Assembly: GCA_017506865.1 (NCBI GenBank) | Contig: JAFCMP010000101.1 | Coordinates: forward strand, 620,001-684,000 | Direction: 5' to 3' | DNA length: 64,000 nucleotides | Origin: Tribonema minus | Lineage: Eukaryota; Sar; Xanthophyceae; Tribonematales; Tribonemataceae | Shown here: piece by piece, positions 49,401 to 61,800 of the stretch | Layout of the letters: each line of letters starts with the position of its first letter | How positions within the stretch are numbered: position 1 is the stretch's first letter | The notes under the pieces: generated by a model | Databases searched by the model: none | Seen by the model: only the letters and a program-made list of their open reading frames with translations | What the model was told of the DNA's origin: nothing | Translations under genes and position numbers: made by a program

Positions 49401-52400
49401 TTTGAGCCCTCCAATGCAGAACTGGAACGGCTTCGTGCCATCGACGAAAAGCTGCGAGAGCTGAACCCTCAAGCCCAGACCCAGGGCACCATACCACTGA
49501 CAGCTGCAGCCCAAGCTGCTGGCAATGAGGATGGGCTGACGGGCATGGAGCTAGAGGTGGAGGGCGTTCAGGGGGGTGCAAGGGGGGAAGATAGGTCCCC
49601 GATGCCCGGGGACACAGTGCTCAGACAGGTGCCAAGTGCTGCTTATTGCCGCCAAAATGCGTTCAGAGTGTGTTTTTCGACAAATTTTGGAGAAGCGTAT
49701 CGTGTATGGTGACAGTATGGTGACATTCTAAAATCTCAACGCCTCAGCCACAGCTGAAGTGTGGTTGCCGTACAGTTCTCAGGGGCATCTGGACTACGGC
49801 AGTGGCGCGACGCACGCCTCAATAGAACCGCTGCTGGGCTGACATTTACAATTGTTTGTTTCAGTGCTCAGCCTAGTGCTGCCAACGCGAGCGTCTCGCC
49901 CCGTCGCTGTCCACACACACGTGGCCCGCAGCACGTTCGCCTCCATCAAATCGTCATTGCTCGCGCGTCGTTGCTTGCGCGCACTACTTGCCGCCATTTC
50001 TGACCAACGCTCAGCACTGGTGTCGTTGACTATGTCCAGTCCGCCTGTGCAGGGGGCGTGAGAGGTGCCAGTTGGGCGAGCGTCACAGCGCTGATCGCAG
50101 AGTTGCCCTCGCACGCGCACAGGCCCTAATCCTAACCCCCACCCTAAGCCACTGCGCACCCGCAGCATGTGCGCCTCCATCAAATAATAGCTGCTTGCGA
50201 TCATTTCTTGCGCACACTACTTGGCGGCGCCATTTCTGACAAGTCAGTGACAACGCTCAGCACTGTTGTCCTTACTTGTGTCCCATCAGCGTGCGCGGGG
50301 GGCGTGACAGGTGCCTGTTGCGCGAGCGCCACGGTGCTCATCGCAGCGCTGTTGCCCTCACCCTCACCCTATCCCTAACCCGGACCCTAAGCCGCTGCGC
50401 ACGCAATACACGCGTGCAGAACACACGCCTCCAACAGAGCGTCGCTGCTTGCGCCATCCTCCCGCATACTATGCAACAGTCCAACACTAGCAGCGCAGAT
50501 GCTCAGGAACGCATTATATTCCAGCACTAATAGCGCAGATGCTCAGGATCATATTCATATTCCAACAGCGCTGAACAAATCGCCATCATCAACCGCGCCT
50601 TGCCCGCGCAGGAGCGCGAGAGGCGGCTGCAGGGCGAGCGTCTCAAGCGCATAGATGCCGCGCTGGCAGCGCTCCGCGCCGCGCCGCAGTCGCTGCCGCC
50701 GCCGCCGCAGCAGCAGCAGCAGCAGCGGCAGGGGCGGCCTTCGAGTGCGCCCGGCTCGCGCGGCGACGCGAAGGCGGTGCCGCGGCCGACGCTGGGCGAC
50801 GTTCTGCGAGACTCCAGGTATGATCTGCATGGGGCCACATTACTGGCTGCTGCTGATGATCAGAAGTAGTTGAGATCTCAAGTTAACCTTGTCGCTGTAC
50901 ACAGGTGACTGGCGTGGCTTAGCCCCGTCTCAAGATCGGCCATGAACTTAAACTCTAACTTCAACTGTCTTTGCGGGCTGCAGCCAATGCGACGCGCAGC
51001 ACAGCAAGACTCCATAGTCACTGTGGACGCTCTGCTGCTGGTGCGCCGTAATGTGCGCCGCCGAATGCAACTGTAACTCCCGGCAACGTAGGATGCTTGA
51101 GCCGTGTTGTGCGGCCATATATATATATATCTGCTTGCACAGCGTCAAATGGCGGACACGAAGGTCGGACTTTGGCGCTCGGGGTCGCATATTGCCATCG
51201 CGGTCACGTGCCATCCATTCTGTCATATTCAGACATGCTTTGTCACGGCATGCTTGTGCTCTACACTTGCCACCGTACCTAAAATTATACGTTAAATAAT
51301 TGTCTGGCGCCCCTTCATACTTGGGACAGAGCCATACATCCTCACGTGTCTGCTGTATCGGTCAACAAGCCTGTCAGGAGGCTGTTTATAGAACACTAAA
51401 AAATAACGTAAATTAATTTGCGTGCAGACATAGCAGGCATAGCTATTAATCAAATCCATGCCGCAGAACAAGCGCACATCGCATCATGTTGAAGGCAACA
51501 GGCGAGCCTGCTGGCTGATGAGTGTAGCAGCTGGTATGTGACTCTGCTGGAGGGGCGCACAGCTGAAGCCACTGCACATCTTATGGTCCCATGTAAGCAT
51601 CAAAGCTCTGAAAGCCTCCATGAGGCGAATAATTTCAACTCCTGGTCAGGAACCATCACATCTTCAAAGAATTGACAAAAGGCCCGGAACCAATCTGCGC
51701 CGTCTCACCGTACATGCATTTTTTTGCCAGGCTTGCCGCTGAGCGCTGTGTTGAGCCGTGGGAGATCAGGGAAGCCGTCAAACAGGGGCAGGGGGTGCCC
51801 ACAGCCAGCGCAGATGAACTTCAGCAGGTGAACTTCAACTTCAAACACTTGCAATCGGCAACGGCCTTCGCAGCCGTTGCTGCTTCCTTAGTGCTGGTTC
51901 TAGGTCAAGCTTTTCTTCAAATCCTGTAAGCTAAAGAGCTGCCAAACTTGCTCATATACGATCTTTAGATTCATTTTCACTCAAGCTGCTAGCAGTTTCA
52001 TATGCTTCACAAGGCCCTCTTCAGCAATGGTTCTCGTTGTATATGGTGGTGTAGACGACGGCTGACACAAATGCGAACAGCCAATACATGCCTGACGCAC
52101 TTAGTCCTTCAATTTGTGCAGTGCGCCGCCCTAATGTACTTTGGCAGGGACCCTGAGAATTTCGCCCATTCGCACGCCCCCACATGTAGGTGCATGGGCG
52201 TTCCCGCTCATCTTCTCAATTAACGACTGCTAGGCTTGATTGTCAGGAACAGAAAGGTACTTGACTACTATGTGTCTGTTGATGCCTTGCATACATATGT
52301 CAGACTGACAACTGGTCAGCTACGCGCAATCTGAAACATGCCTTAGTGCAGCAATACGCTGACACCATGTTTATTGCCATGCCTGCAGCTGCTACAAGGG

Positions 52401-53521
52401 CTGCAGCCGCTGCTGGCGGCAGCGGCGGCTGCAGCAGCCGCCGCGCAGCACGCACACCAGCAGCGACAGCAGATACAGCTGGAGGAAGCGGCCATGATCG
52501 CCGCTGAAACGGCGACGACGAGCAGGCCAAGACACAGCAGCGCTCAGAATCACCATGATATCGCTGCTGCTGCTCAAGACGACGGTCCAGGACGTCATGG
52601 CAGTGTCAACGATGGCACGATGCAAGCCAGTGGCGTCCGTGCTCCGCACAAGACCAGGTATGCACATCGCGCGTTGTGTGCACATGAGTTTTTGTGGGTC
52701 GTGTTGAGCTACAGCTACCGCATGCGTTGAAGCATCATTCAGCGGGCATTAATTCCGGAACTCTGATCACACGGAATCAATTCCCTTTGGAAGCATGGGC
52801 ACTTACTTCAGAGGATGTGGAACGCGCAGCGGCGAAAAAGCGCCACTATGACATTTTGTGACTTTTCTGTGTCAACACTGAGCATTTTATGTTGCACACC
52901 TGCATGCTGTCAGAGCACCACAGCGCTCAGAAGATCATACTTAGGAAGTAGTTGAAAGTGGTTGTGGTGGCTGAAGTGGGTCTGGTCTTGTTTCAACCTG
53001 TGAATTTGTAGTGCAACAGGAAGCCAATGCGCCGCCAATTTATGATGCAACGCATGAGCTTGAAATTACTCCATGGCTTCATGCACTCACATTGACCTTT
53101 ATGTTGAGGGCTCGAGTTAGACACGTTGACATGAGCACTTGACTTGCTTGCAGACCGAGGACTGCTGAACATCAACGGCCCACGGACGGCACGAAGCACG
53201 CGGTGCATCCTAGTATTCTTGATGCGGCACCACTCTGGGCAGCGCAATTCAGTCTGGACGCCACCACCAAGAGTAGGCGCTGCTTCGTTGCACTATGCTT
53301 TCCTGTGCATGTTCGTGTCAAAAAATGATTTTGTCTGTGCGAGTATTATTTGCAGCTCACATTTGTGCCCCCCGCTCAACTGCATTGATGATGCGCGCAG
53401 GACTGCTCGACGCGCGCCGGACATCAAGTTGAAGTCGCAGCTGCCTGCAGAAGTGGCGGCGCTGTTCAGGGCGCCGCTGCTTCCAGCACTCAGCAGCGCG
53501 GCTGGTCCCAATGCAGCATAG
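40466..53521 (+). CDS. Long coiled-coil/low-complexity protein, possibly FSIP1-like, about 16 exons
   Basis: Inferred exons: 40466-40572, 40978-41505, 42748-42941, 43857-43933, 44257-44332, 45396-45457, 46131-46252, 47022-47078, 47825-48056, 48619-48710, 49400-49628, 50612-50817, 51731-51827, 52389-52657, 53154-53276 and 53401-53521, about 863 residues. Phases fit at every junction with GT-AG sites except the last, which needs a weak GC donor (AG|GCGCTG at 53,277). A GT donor at 53,273 breaks the frame. Helical segments include EERLLHGLAKIRELDAKLAQK, GLLAKELAMAVRAQEQADRW, RDFLSANAAAVSSQRRRLSLL, and NAELERLRAIDEKLREL. The rest is Ser/Gly-, Gln/Pro- and Ala-rich. The helices resemble, in order, parts of fibrous sheath-interacting protein 1 (for example its LREIDEKL segment), a flagellum-associated protein. 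That match is from memory and weak. If right, it suggests a role in the flagellated stage. The exon chain is better supported than the name. Introns are long and repeat-rich. Confidence 0.6.
42895..43205 (+). repeat. Tandem duplication of exon 3 end and intron 3 start
   Basis: GACGGGGGAGTTTGCGCGCT at 42,905 recurs at 43,073. Both copies continue with an exon end, a GTGAG donor and GACGCTCCACTGCGCG. The second copy is intronic and could be an alternative exon end, but nothing shows it is used. Confidence 0.8.
44890..45360 (+). repeat. Diverged tandem repeats, including a CAAATGCCGCAT minisatellite
   Basis: Within intron 5 of the FSIP1-like candidate, a segment of about 130 bp (44,900-45,030) is repeated with divergence at 45,060-45,185. 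It is followed by about ten copies of a roughly 20-bp unit, AAGTGCAAATGCCGCATATA and variants (45,180-45,365), which include a TAGCATAGCATAGCATA run. Confidence 0.7.
46618..46646 (+). repeat. Interstitial TTAGGG telomere-like tract
   Basis: Four perfect TTAGGG units plus TTAGG lie inside an intron of the FSIP1-like candidate. The tract is internal, with coding exons on both sides, so it is not the chromosome end. Degenerate CCCTAA-like runs occur nearby at about 48,305, 48,725, 50,125 and 50,365. Confidence 0.9.
49905..50480 (+). repeat. Tandem repeat of about 240 bp with CCCTAA remnants, in intron 11
   Basis: Two fuller units and a partial third start near 49,920 (GCAGCACGTTCGCCTCCATC), 50,163 (GCAGCATGTGCGCCTCCATC) and about 50,405. 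The first two end in a degenerate telomere-like run (CCTAATCCTAACCCCCACCC; CCTATCCCTAACCCGGACCC) followed by TAAGCC(A/G)CTGCGCAC. Confidence 0.8.
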
Positions 53522-54328
53522 CCCCAATGCACTGATGACGCAGTGCACAAGCGCACTTGGCCATCGTGTCAAAAAATGAAGTTTGTCACCAGGTACTGGC
53601 GAGGGGCACTGGTGTCTTGTGTTCTGGTGTTGTTGCGTATATCTAACTCTTTTTCAAGTGGCATCTGGTGGCACAGGACATTATGTGTGTTGGTTTGCTA
53701 TTGATGCTGGCAGTTCAGACTCCATCATTTGGTGTTACAGGCAAGACTATGGCTCATCAAGTTGCTGCAACAGCCTTGAACAACTGTGTAATTGAGACCA
53801 GCAAGGTGAGATCGTTATTTCAAAGTTTCAATTTGTTCAGGTGTGCTACTTTTGGTCCACTGACGATTTCGAGTGCAAACTCGACCTTCTGGCAGAATGC
53901 CATGAAATCTAGGAAGTACACTGCTGCTTTGACGCAAACTTTTCGATTGCATAGGCAACTTGGCCTCCCTTGGTCCACAACTACACTGGACTTGAAGACA
54001 GTGACGCGGTAAAGCAAGTATATTTATGATGTGCACACTGCGAGCACGATCTCCAGGCTGCGTCAATGGGGAATCGCTCTTGACAGCATTTAACTGTGAA
54101 GGGCAACCACAGCCCTTGCTAACATGTAGCAACCTTGCAGTCCAAGGACTGCAAGTATCAATTGACTACCAACACCACCATTGTCGCTTCTCAATAGCGC
54201 AACCTTGCAGTCCAAGGACTGCAAGTATCAATTGACTACCAACACCACCATTGTCGCTTCTTGATAGCGCACTTTTCAACAAACCTTGGATAAGCTAAGA
54301 TCAACATGGTCACAGAGAGGTGCCAGAG
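53522..54328. other. Intergenic region with a 70-bp tandem duplication
   Basis: No gene is recognised here. Two near-identical 70-bp units lie at 54,129-54,269 (GCAACCTTGCAGTCCAAGGA), differing at CTCAATAGC/CTTGATAGC. The rest shows no coding signal on either strand. Confidence 0.6.
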
Positions 54329-57300
54329 CAGATGACGCCCTTGAACACCCTGTGCTGTCAACAGTGCTCAGGTACACCTTAAGTGCCACAGAAGTGACTT
54401 TCACCTAATAAAATGGCATCGCTGCTTCGCTCCAACTGTACTAATTCAGCACTGCTAGCAAATGGTGGCTCGACACCATAAGCACTGCGACTCGCAGCAA
54501 GCTGGACTTTACAGTGCTCTTGAATTTGTGTATGAAACCAGCAGAGGCGACGTACCTGTGTGTTGCCAGCGAAACAGTGCGTAGAACGCTATACCACCAG
54601 AGCAGTGCACACAATGCTATACCAGCAGAAGGCGACATACCTGTTTGTTGTCAGCAAGGCAATGCGTAGAACGCCATGTGGTGCAAGCGTTGCCAATGCG
54701 GCACAACATTGCTCGCTCAATCAAAGCAGGCATCTCACCAATCAGTTGGCCTATGCTTGTCCCCTTCTGTAGCGCATACATGTGTGTGTTCCGTCAGCAA
54801 ACTGCAACACACCCTTACTCTGTGTACGTAGATGGTGGCCTTGAAGGGCAGCATGGCAAGCACACCAAGCACATTCAAATACATGCACAGCATGCATGGC
54901 AGGCACGCAAAGCACATGCATGTGCAAGACATGCACCACAACTGACATGATGAACACTCTCATTCGGCTTGTTGTCTGTCTTGTGGGCCCCGTAAGCTAG
55001 TGCACGACTCGCCAACTAAAAGGCAACGACCAATGGTGACAGCAAGCTCTGATCAATAACTGCACGTCAATACTCCGAATTGCCGCAATTGGTGACCAGA
55101 ACTGACAACATGTTCAATTTCTGTGCCCGCTCACGTCACCTGCCAAGAGCTCCGCCTGCCAGCGCACCCCCCCCCCTCCCGCCTTCCCCTCGCCGCCGTC
55201 GCCTTCCTGCCTCGTGCCCCTTGTGTGTACTTTGGTCGTGGCTGGCTCCAACTGTCTAGCTATAGCCTAAACTGCTGGAGTTTCGTGACCACGAGGGCAT
55301 CCATTGTCGGTCGCGCACCGCAGCACATGCGGGTGCTGCCAAGCTTCGAGGCGAGTCTGAACATCCCATGGGCAGCCATGGGCGCGTGTCCACTGCAGCA
55401 GCTCCAGATGCCCCCCCTGAGCCGCACTGCTGCATGTGGACTCGTCCCATGGGCACCCGTTGGCCCGTGCCCACTGCAGCACCTCTAAGTGCCCCCCCCA
55501 TCTAGCCGCTTCGTTGCAGGTATGTTCGTCCCAGGGGCACCCGTTGGTCCGTGCCCACTGCAGCACATCTAGGTGACCGCTTCCAGCAGCCCGGCTGCAG
55601 GTCCGTTCGTCCCATGGGCAACTGAAAGGTCGCGCTGACCGCAGCAGGTCCAAGCGCCCGCTGCCTGCGGCTACGTAGCACGTATGCGCGTCTGACGGGC
55701 AACCGTGGGTAAGCAGCCACTGCAAAACATCCAGATGCCCAGACGCTGCTGCTGACGAACACGAGTATGCAACCCATGGGCAGCCATTGGCGTGCGCCCA
55801 CTGCAGGAGCTCTAGGTGCCCGCCGCCTGCGGCATTGCGGCATGTATACTCATGCCACGGGCATCCGTTGGCTCGCAGCCACTGCAGCACCTCCAGGTGC
55901 CCGCCCTCCGCAGCTGAGCTGCATGTGAGTTCATCCCACCGGCATCCGATTGCTCGCAGCCACTGCAGAACCTCAAGGTGCCCGCGGCCTGCCGCCCCCT
56001 CGCAAGGGTCGCCCACAGGGCATCCCTGGGCACGTAACCACTGTAGGACCTCTAAATGTCCGTTGACTGCAGCCGCGTAGAAGGTGTCCTCATCCCATGG
56101 GCAGCCGTGTGCGTGCAGCCACTGAAGGACATTGAGGTGCCCGCCGCACGCAGCTCTCTCACAAGTCCTCTCGCCCCAGGGGCATCCCTGCGCATGTGCC
56201 CACTGCAGGAATTCGAGCTCCCCCGCTTCTGCAGCATGTTCGCAGGTTCTCTCATCCCACGGGCACCCGCTGGCCCGCAACCACTGCAACACCTCCAAGT
56301 ACCCGCCCCCACGCAGCTGAGCCACAAGTCTTTTCGTCCCAGGAGCCCCCGTGGCGTCGCAGCCACAGCAGCACCTCGAGATGCCCTTCCTGTGCAGCAG
56401 CAGTGCATGCAGCGCCGCCGCTTTCAACCTTGTGCCACGGGCACTGCTGGTTTCGCAGCCATCGCAGAACCTGCAACTGCCCCGCCTCCGCAGCTATGAT
56501 CGGAAGGTCGGCGTCCAACGGTACCTCAAAGGTGCTACAAAGAAGTTGCAGCCCCGCTAGGTCGCCATGGATGATGCATGAAAGCTGCGCAAAGTCGAGG
56601 TCCAGACCGTTCTGCACAGCCCACTTGACGAGACAGGGGCTGGCGACAGCATCCGCTGCCACGGTCCAGTGTCGATCCTCCTCCGGATGAATCCTGTCAG
56701 AGGCGCTGGCGAAGGCTCGGCATGTGCTTCTGGCCATAACGGTGGGAGGAAGGAAGGCCAGGACGTGCGCAGAGAGCGTCAAAAGCGGATGATCCGCTGC
56801 CGCCTTGCTCTTGATGACCCTGCGTTCGTCCATCTTTGCTGGTGGCGCCAAGTAGCCAAGTAAGTAAGGAGTGCTTGGGGGCTGATGTTAGGTTGCTGGG
56901 CCGAAAGCACCAGTGTCGTAGCGTGCGTCGCTTTGAAATGGTCGAGGCTCGCATTGGTGCAGCACTGCGTTGCTGCGCTCCTTTTGCGGAACTCTGACTC
57001 TGATCACCATCAACATCAGACTTGAACTCATGCCGTTTTCGAACTTGCTGATGGGAAAAACCTATCCAGGGACGTCAATCCTGAGGTTGACAGGCTCTTC
57101 AGCTTTGCGGATGAAATGCGCGATGCAGCGCGGGGAGGACTTTGGGCAGCTGTGATGGGTGCATGCATGGATGTGAGGCGAAATTAGCTGCCGTGTGCGA
57201 GATTTGGCTCACCCAGGGCAGGTCCGTTTGGCCTTCAATGGGGTCTGCGCTTCACAGTTCCTTTGATGTGCATGCGAGTGCGGGATGATGTTTGCTGCTC

Positions 57301-58260
57301 CCACCACACCTTGTCGTGCGTATGAGCACAAGCCGGCTGCATCTGGGCAGCTGGATAGTTGGGACTCCGCGGCTTTTACAAACATTCACAAACATCATTC
57401 CACAGAGCGCCAATAGATGTTAGTGACAAGCTTTTCAGTTGCAGACCACTGCATGATGGCAGCGCTGAGCTCTTCCACTGTGCGTGGAGGGGTAGCAAAG
57501 ACCGCACGCTGTTTGAGCCAACAACGCATTGAAGGAGCGTGCCAAACTGCATGGGAGTGCGACACCGGCTGGGCTGGCAAGAGAGCCACCATTGGATGCG
57601 AATGCAAGCACAGGCACAGCAAGCGCGTGGCGGCTGCAGGCGACATTCGTGTGCATGATTGGATGCGCACCGACCATTGAAGGCGCACACGCTGAGCCGC
57701 AGCGCTCGCTGACGTTGCAGATGCCAGTGACCGCAGGATTTCTGCCGCGCCTGTATTGATTCATGTGCTGCCACTGGCGCAGCAGCTCCTGGGCGTACGT
57801 GCTTGCACAAATCTTCCCGCAGCCTGGAAGTCAGCGCTGGACACATGCAATACTGGTATGGCCGCCTGGACGCAGCTGCCCACGATGTGTGTTGTGAGCA
57901 GAAGCTATGGTAAATGCCCTCTGCAGTTGTGCTCAAGGCAGCGAGGCAAGCGTGCTGCACGTGGCACAATTTCAACTGAGTCGGGCCTGTAGCTGCGCAT
58001 GGCTGCTGACATGATGCGATTTTGTGCATGGAGGACTGCTCCTGCGGTGGAGATAACAGTGGTCAGCTTATGCAGCAGCATGCCAATATTGAGTGACTGC
58101 TTTGGGGGCGACATTGTCTACATGTATGCCGAGCGTGCAGTCTGCAGTGGCCGCATGCTGTTGCCATTTGTGGCAACGGCAGCGAATGCAGCAAGGGCGG
58201 CGGCAAATTGCGCAGACGACACAGTAGTACGCCAGCATAAGGTTGAGCAAGCGTGATGGA
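54329..58260. repeat. Segmental duplication, unit A
   Basis: Unit A shares order and sequence with unit B (58,890-62,500). Shared landmarks are GACTTTCACCT, a GGTGGCTCGACACC / GGTGGCTTGACGCC stretch, a poly-C/CT-rich block, the ankyrin-like gene, and a downstream block including TGCTTGCACAAATCTTC and GGCTGGGCTGGCAAGAG. Divergence is substantial, so the duplication is not recent. Confidence 0.8.
55267..56833 (-). pseudogene. Ankyrin-like repeat protein, one frameshift (unit A)
   Basis: It starts MDERRVIKSKAAADHP at 56,833, a start conserved in the paralogue; an in-frame ATG 18 bp upstream is not conserved. Residues of about 18-40 (LTLSAHVLAFLPPTVMARS) resemble a degenerate F-box-like helix pair, an inference only. 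After about residue 100 come some 13-14 repeats of about 26-27 residues, of the form GHLEVLQWLRANGCPWDE plus TC-x2-AA-x-G. They are shorter than a standard 33-residue ankyrin repeat. The frame is broken once, by an extra base in GTGGGGGCGGG (plus strand about 56,304-56,311). The paralogue lacks that base. Correction would give about 520 residues. Because the break lies in a homopolymer, the gene may be functional with a sequencing error. Such proteins probably bind proteins; the partner is unknown. Confidence 0.75.
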
Positions 58261-58889
58261 CCAACCGTTGTCATGCCTCGACGAAGCCGCCACTGCTTTG
58301 CATCTGCTACTCAGGCTGTACATGTGTGTGTGTGGTGCAGGGGATATCTTGGCAGACGAACTGTCAGCTATAGAGACATCATTTGCCCTCCTTTTTTGAC
58401 TGACAGCAAGCTGCTGATCCCCAAGGTCGCTCTGGCCATGAGCGATGGTGCAAGGGTTCAACAAGTTGCATATGTTAGTTTTTTCATCAGCCAGGCCTAC
58501 ACCCAGAAGCGTGCCCCATCACTACCTGGTTCGACCCCATCAGGGGTAGTTGCAGAAGTTGCCATTCGCCTGTTTTAGCCCCAGTTTGCTATCGGCAGCG
58601 CCCGGGCGCAATCCACGCAGGCTTCAGCTATTGTGCACATTAGACTCAACCAGAAACATTTTGTATAGTATGAAGCACACTGCATTGTTGCCTTGCATAT
58701 TGTTTTCAAGTATGCATTTAACAACAACACGTCATTTCTCAATACTACAACAACAACATGTCGCTTCTCAATGGTGTGCAGTGAAATGAGCGTTGCATGT
58801 ATTCAGCATGAGCTGGTGCGGCGCTGTAGCTAGCCAGTCCAATCTCAATGGACATAGCAGCAGATTTACTCACAATGGTACAGGTTACT
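56834..58889. other. Gene-poor region upstream of the unit A ankyrin gene
   Basis: It contains the promoter side of the 56,833 start and the right part of segmental unit A. ORFs here are short, lack recognisable domains and are not conserved in frame with unit B. I see no supported gene. Confidence 0.5.
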
Positions 58890-61800
58890 AACTAGTAGTA
58901 CGCCCTTGAAAACCTGCTTCTACTGTTGGCAGTACTTGAGTGCACTTTATGCAACTTGAGTGACTTTCACCTGAAAACGACTGCGCTGCCCCAGCTTCGC
59001 CAGTACTGTTACATAGTGATTCTGAACAGTGGTGGCTTGACGCCATTCGCAGCAAGCCGGACTTGACAGTCCTATTGTTCACAGCAGAAGGGACGCACCT
59101 TTTTGTTGCAAGCAGCGCAGAGCACCGAGTGCTACTGTATGTGGTGCGAATGGTGCTAATGCGGAACATAAGCGCTCAGGCACATCAAAACAGCATGGCA
59201 GATGCACCAAGCACATGGACGCACAGGCACAACATGGCAGACACACTAAGCACACGCTGCAGGCGTGTACACAACCTGCTCTGCAACTGACATCATGCCC
59301 TTTCCATTCAGCTTATTGTCTTTCTTGTGGAGCTGCAACAAAGATTCCGCACGACCCGCTTCTTAATGTACGGCGGCCATAATCAAAACACGCTGCGCTC
59401 AAGGTACATGAACCGCGCATCTCCATGTCATACTGCACTGCTGCCAGCAGTGACAGCCGCACCTGCTGAGCCAGAACTGATCGCATTTCTCCCTCTGATG
59501 CCCGCTTGTGTCACCTGCAAAGAGCTCCAGCTGCCATCGCCCCCCCCCTTCCCCCCTTCCCCTTCCCTCCCGCCGCCGCCTTCCTGCCGCCTGCTGCTTG
59601 TGTGTGCTTTGATCATGCTGGAAACACATGACGGCGAGGGCATCCATTGTCGTCTAACCACTGCGCCACATGCGGGTGCCCCACCGCTACACGACGCGTC
59701 TCCTCATCCCACGGGCAGCCACTGGCGCGTGCCCACTGCGGCAGCTCCAGGTGCCCCCCCTGGGCCGCATTGCTGCATGTAGTCTCGTCCCATGGGCAGC
59801 CGTTTGCGCGTGCCCACTGCAACAGTTCCAGGTGCCCCCCTTGGGCCGCACTGCTGCATGTGGTCTTGTCCCATGCGCACCCGTTGGCCCGTGCCCACTG
59901 CAGCACCTCGAGGCGCCCCCCCCTAGCTGCGCTGCTGCATGTGGTCACGTCCCAGAAGCAGCCGTTGGCGCGTGCCCACTGGAGCACCTCCAGGTGGCCG
60001 CAAAATGCAGATGCGCTGCACGTGCTTTCGTTCCATGGGCAACCGGAAGCTCGCACTAACTGCAGTAGCTCCAAATGCCCGCTTCCTGCTGCTGCCCTGC
60101 AAGTTCGGAAGTCCCATGGGCACCCTTGGGCTCGAAGCCACTGTAGCAACCCTAGGTGCCCACCTGCGGCGGCGCCGCTGCACGCAGTTTCGTCCCATGG
60201 GCACCCTTGGCGTGCGCCCACTGGACGAGCTCTAAGTACCCGCCGTATCATGGAATGTACTGGGGCGCCACGGGCATTCAGGCAAGTTGGCTCGCAGCCA
60301 CTGGAGCACCTCTAGGTGCCCATGGTCCGCAGCTGCGTAGCATGGGTCGTCCCCCTTTGGGCACCCGTTTGCTAGCAGCCACTGCAGAACCTCGAGGTGC
60401 CCGCCACCTGCACATCCAGCAGAGCGAGTTCCAAGGACATCCACGGGCTCGTGGCCACTGCAGGACCTCTAGATGCCCCGTTTCTGCAGCTGCTTCGCAA
60501 GTTTGTGCATCCCACGGGCACCCGCTGGCCCGCAACCACTGCAATACCTCTAGGTGCCCGCGCCATGCCGCTAAGCTGCAAGTCTCCTCGTTCCAGGAGC
60601 CCTTGTGGCGTCGCAGTCACTGCAGCACCTCCAAGTGCCCTTCCTCTGCAGCGGCCGTGCAAGCAGCACCGCCACTTGTAACCTCGTACCACGGGCACTT
60701 CTTCTTCAGCAGCCATCGCAGAACTTGCAACTGCCCCGCCTCCGCAGCTATGACCGGAAGCTCGGCGTCCAACGGCACCTTAAATGTGGTGCGAAGAACT
60801 CGCAAGCCCCCGAGATCACCATGGATGACGCACGAAAGTTGTGCATCTTCCAGGTCCATACCGTTCTGCACAGCCCACTTGACGAGACTGGGACTGGCGA
60901 CAGCATCCGCTGCCACCGTCCAGTGCCGATCCTCCTCCGGATGGACATTGTCAGATGCACTGGCGAAGGCTCGGCATGTACTTCTGACCATAACGGTGGG
61001 AGGAAGAAACGTCATGATGTGCGCAGCAAGCGTCAGGATTGGATTATCCGCTGCCGCCTTGCTCTTGATCACCCTGCGTTCGTCCATCCAAGTAGAGTGC
61101 TAGGGGGCTGATGTTAGATTGCTGGGCTGAAAGCACTGCCGTGGCAAGCGTGGCTCTGGAATGATCGAGGCTCGCAGCGAGGCTGCACGTTGCGCTCCTT
61201 TAGGGTCTGACTAACATCAAGAACAAGCACGTGTGAAGTTTTGACTTCTCGGTGACACACCACGTGCTGCGTAGTGCAAGTAGGGCGCAGGCAGTGCTGG
61301 CGCTGACGTTATTGAGGTTGAAAGGCTTCTCAGCTTTGCAGATAAAGTGCGCGATGCAGCGCGGGGGGGGACCTGTAGCAGCTGTAATGGGTGCACGAGT
61401 GCAGAGACGTGAGGCGAATTAGCTGCCCCGTGAGAGAGGCGTTGGCTGAAAGCGCGGCAGAGCGCGTTTGACCAGTAGAAAGAGTGCGCGCTTCGGTTGT
61501 CCCTACATGTTTATGCTAGCGTAAAGGCGGCGACAGCAATTTTTGCCCTCGCCAGGGCGACGTCCGAGAGTCATGAGCTGCAGCTACATGGCCAGGCTGA
61601 GAAGCTGACTCCAGCCACGCAACAATCGCGACTGAATGTTTGCATCTAGGCAGCTGGATAGCTGGGACTCCGCGGCCTTCACACGTAAACAAAGGTCACT
61701 TGCCAGAGCGTCAATAGATATTGGGGTGTGACAACGCTTGTTCAGTTTGACTGAATGGGCCCCGGGAGCACGGAGCTTTTCCCACTGTTTGTGCATGGAC

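Noticed and set aside
53144-53521. Single ORF spanning the last two exons of the FSIP1-like candidate
   Set aside because: Its first part is in a different frame from the one required by the upstream exon (52,657), and it reads through an intron.
57376-58029. Minus-strand ORF of 217 codons
   Set aside because: There is no recognisable domain, the composition is Cys/His/Arg-rich as in random frames, and the frame is not preserved in the duplicated unit B.
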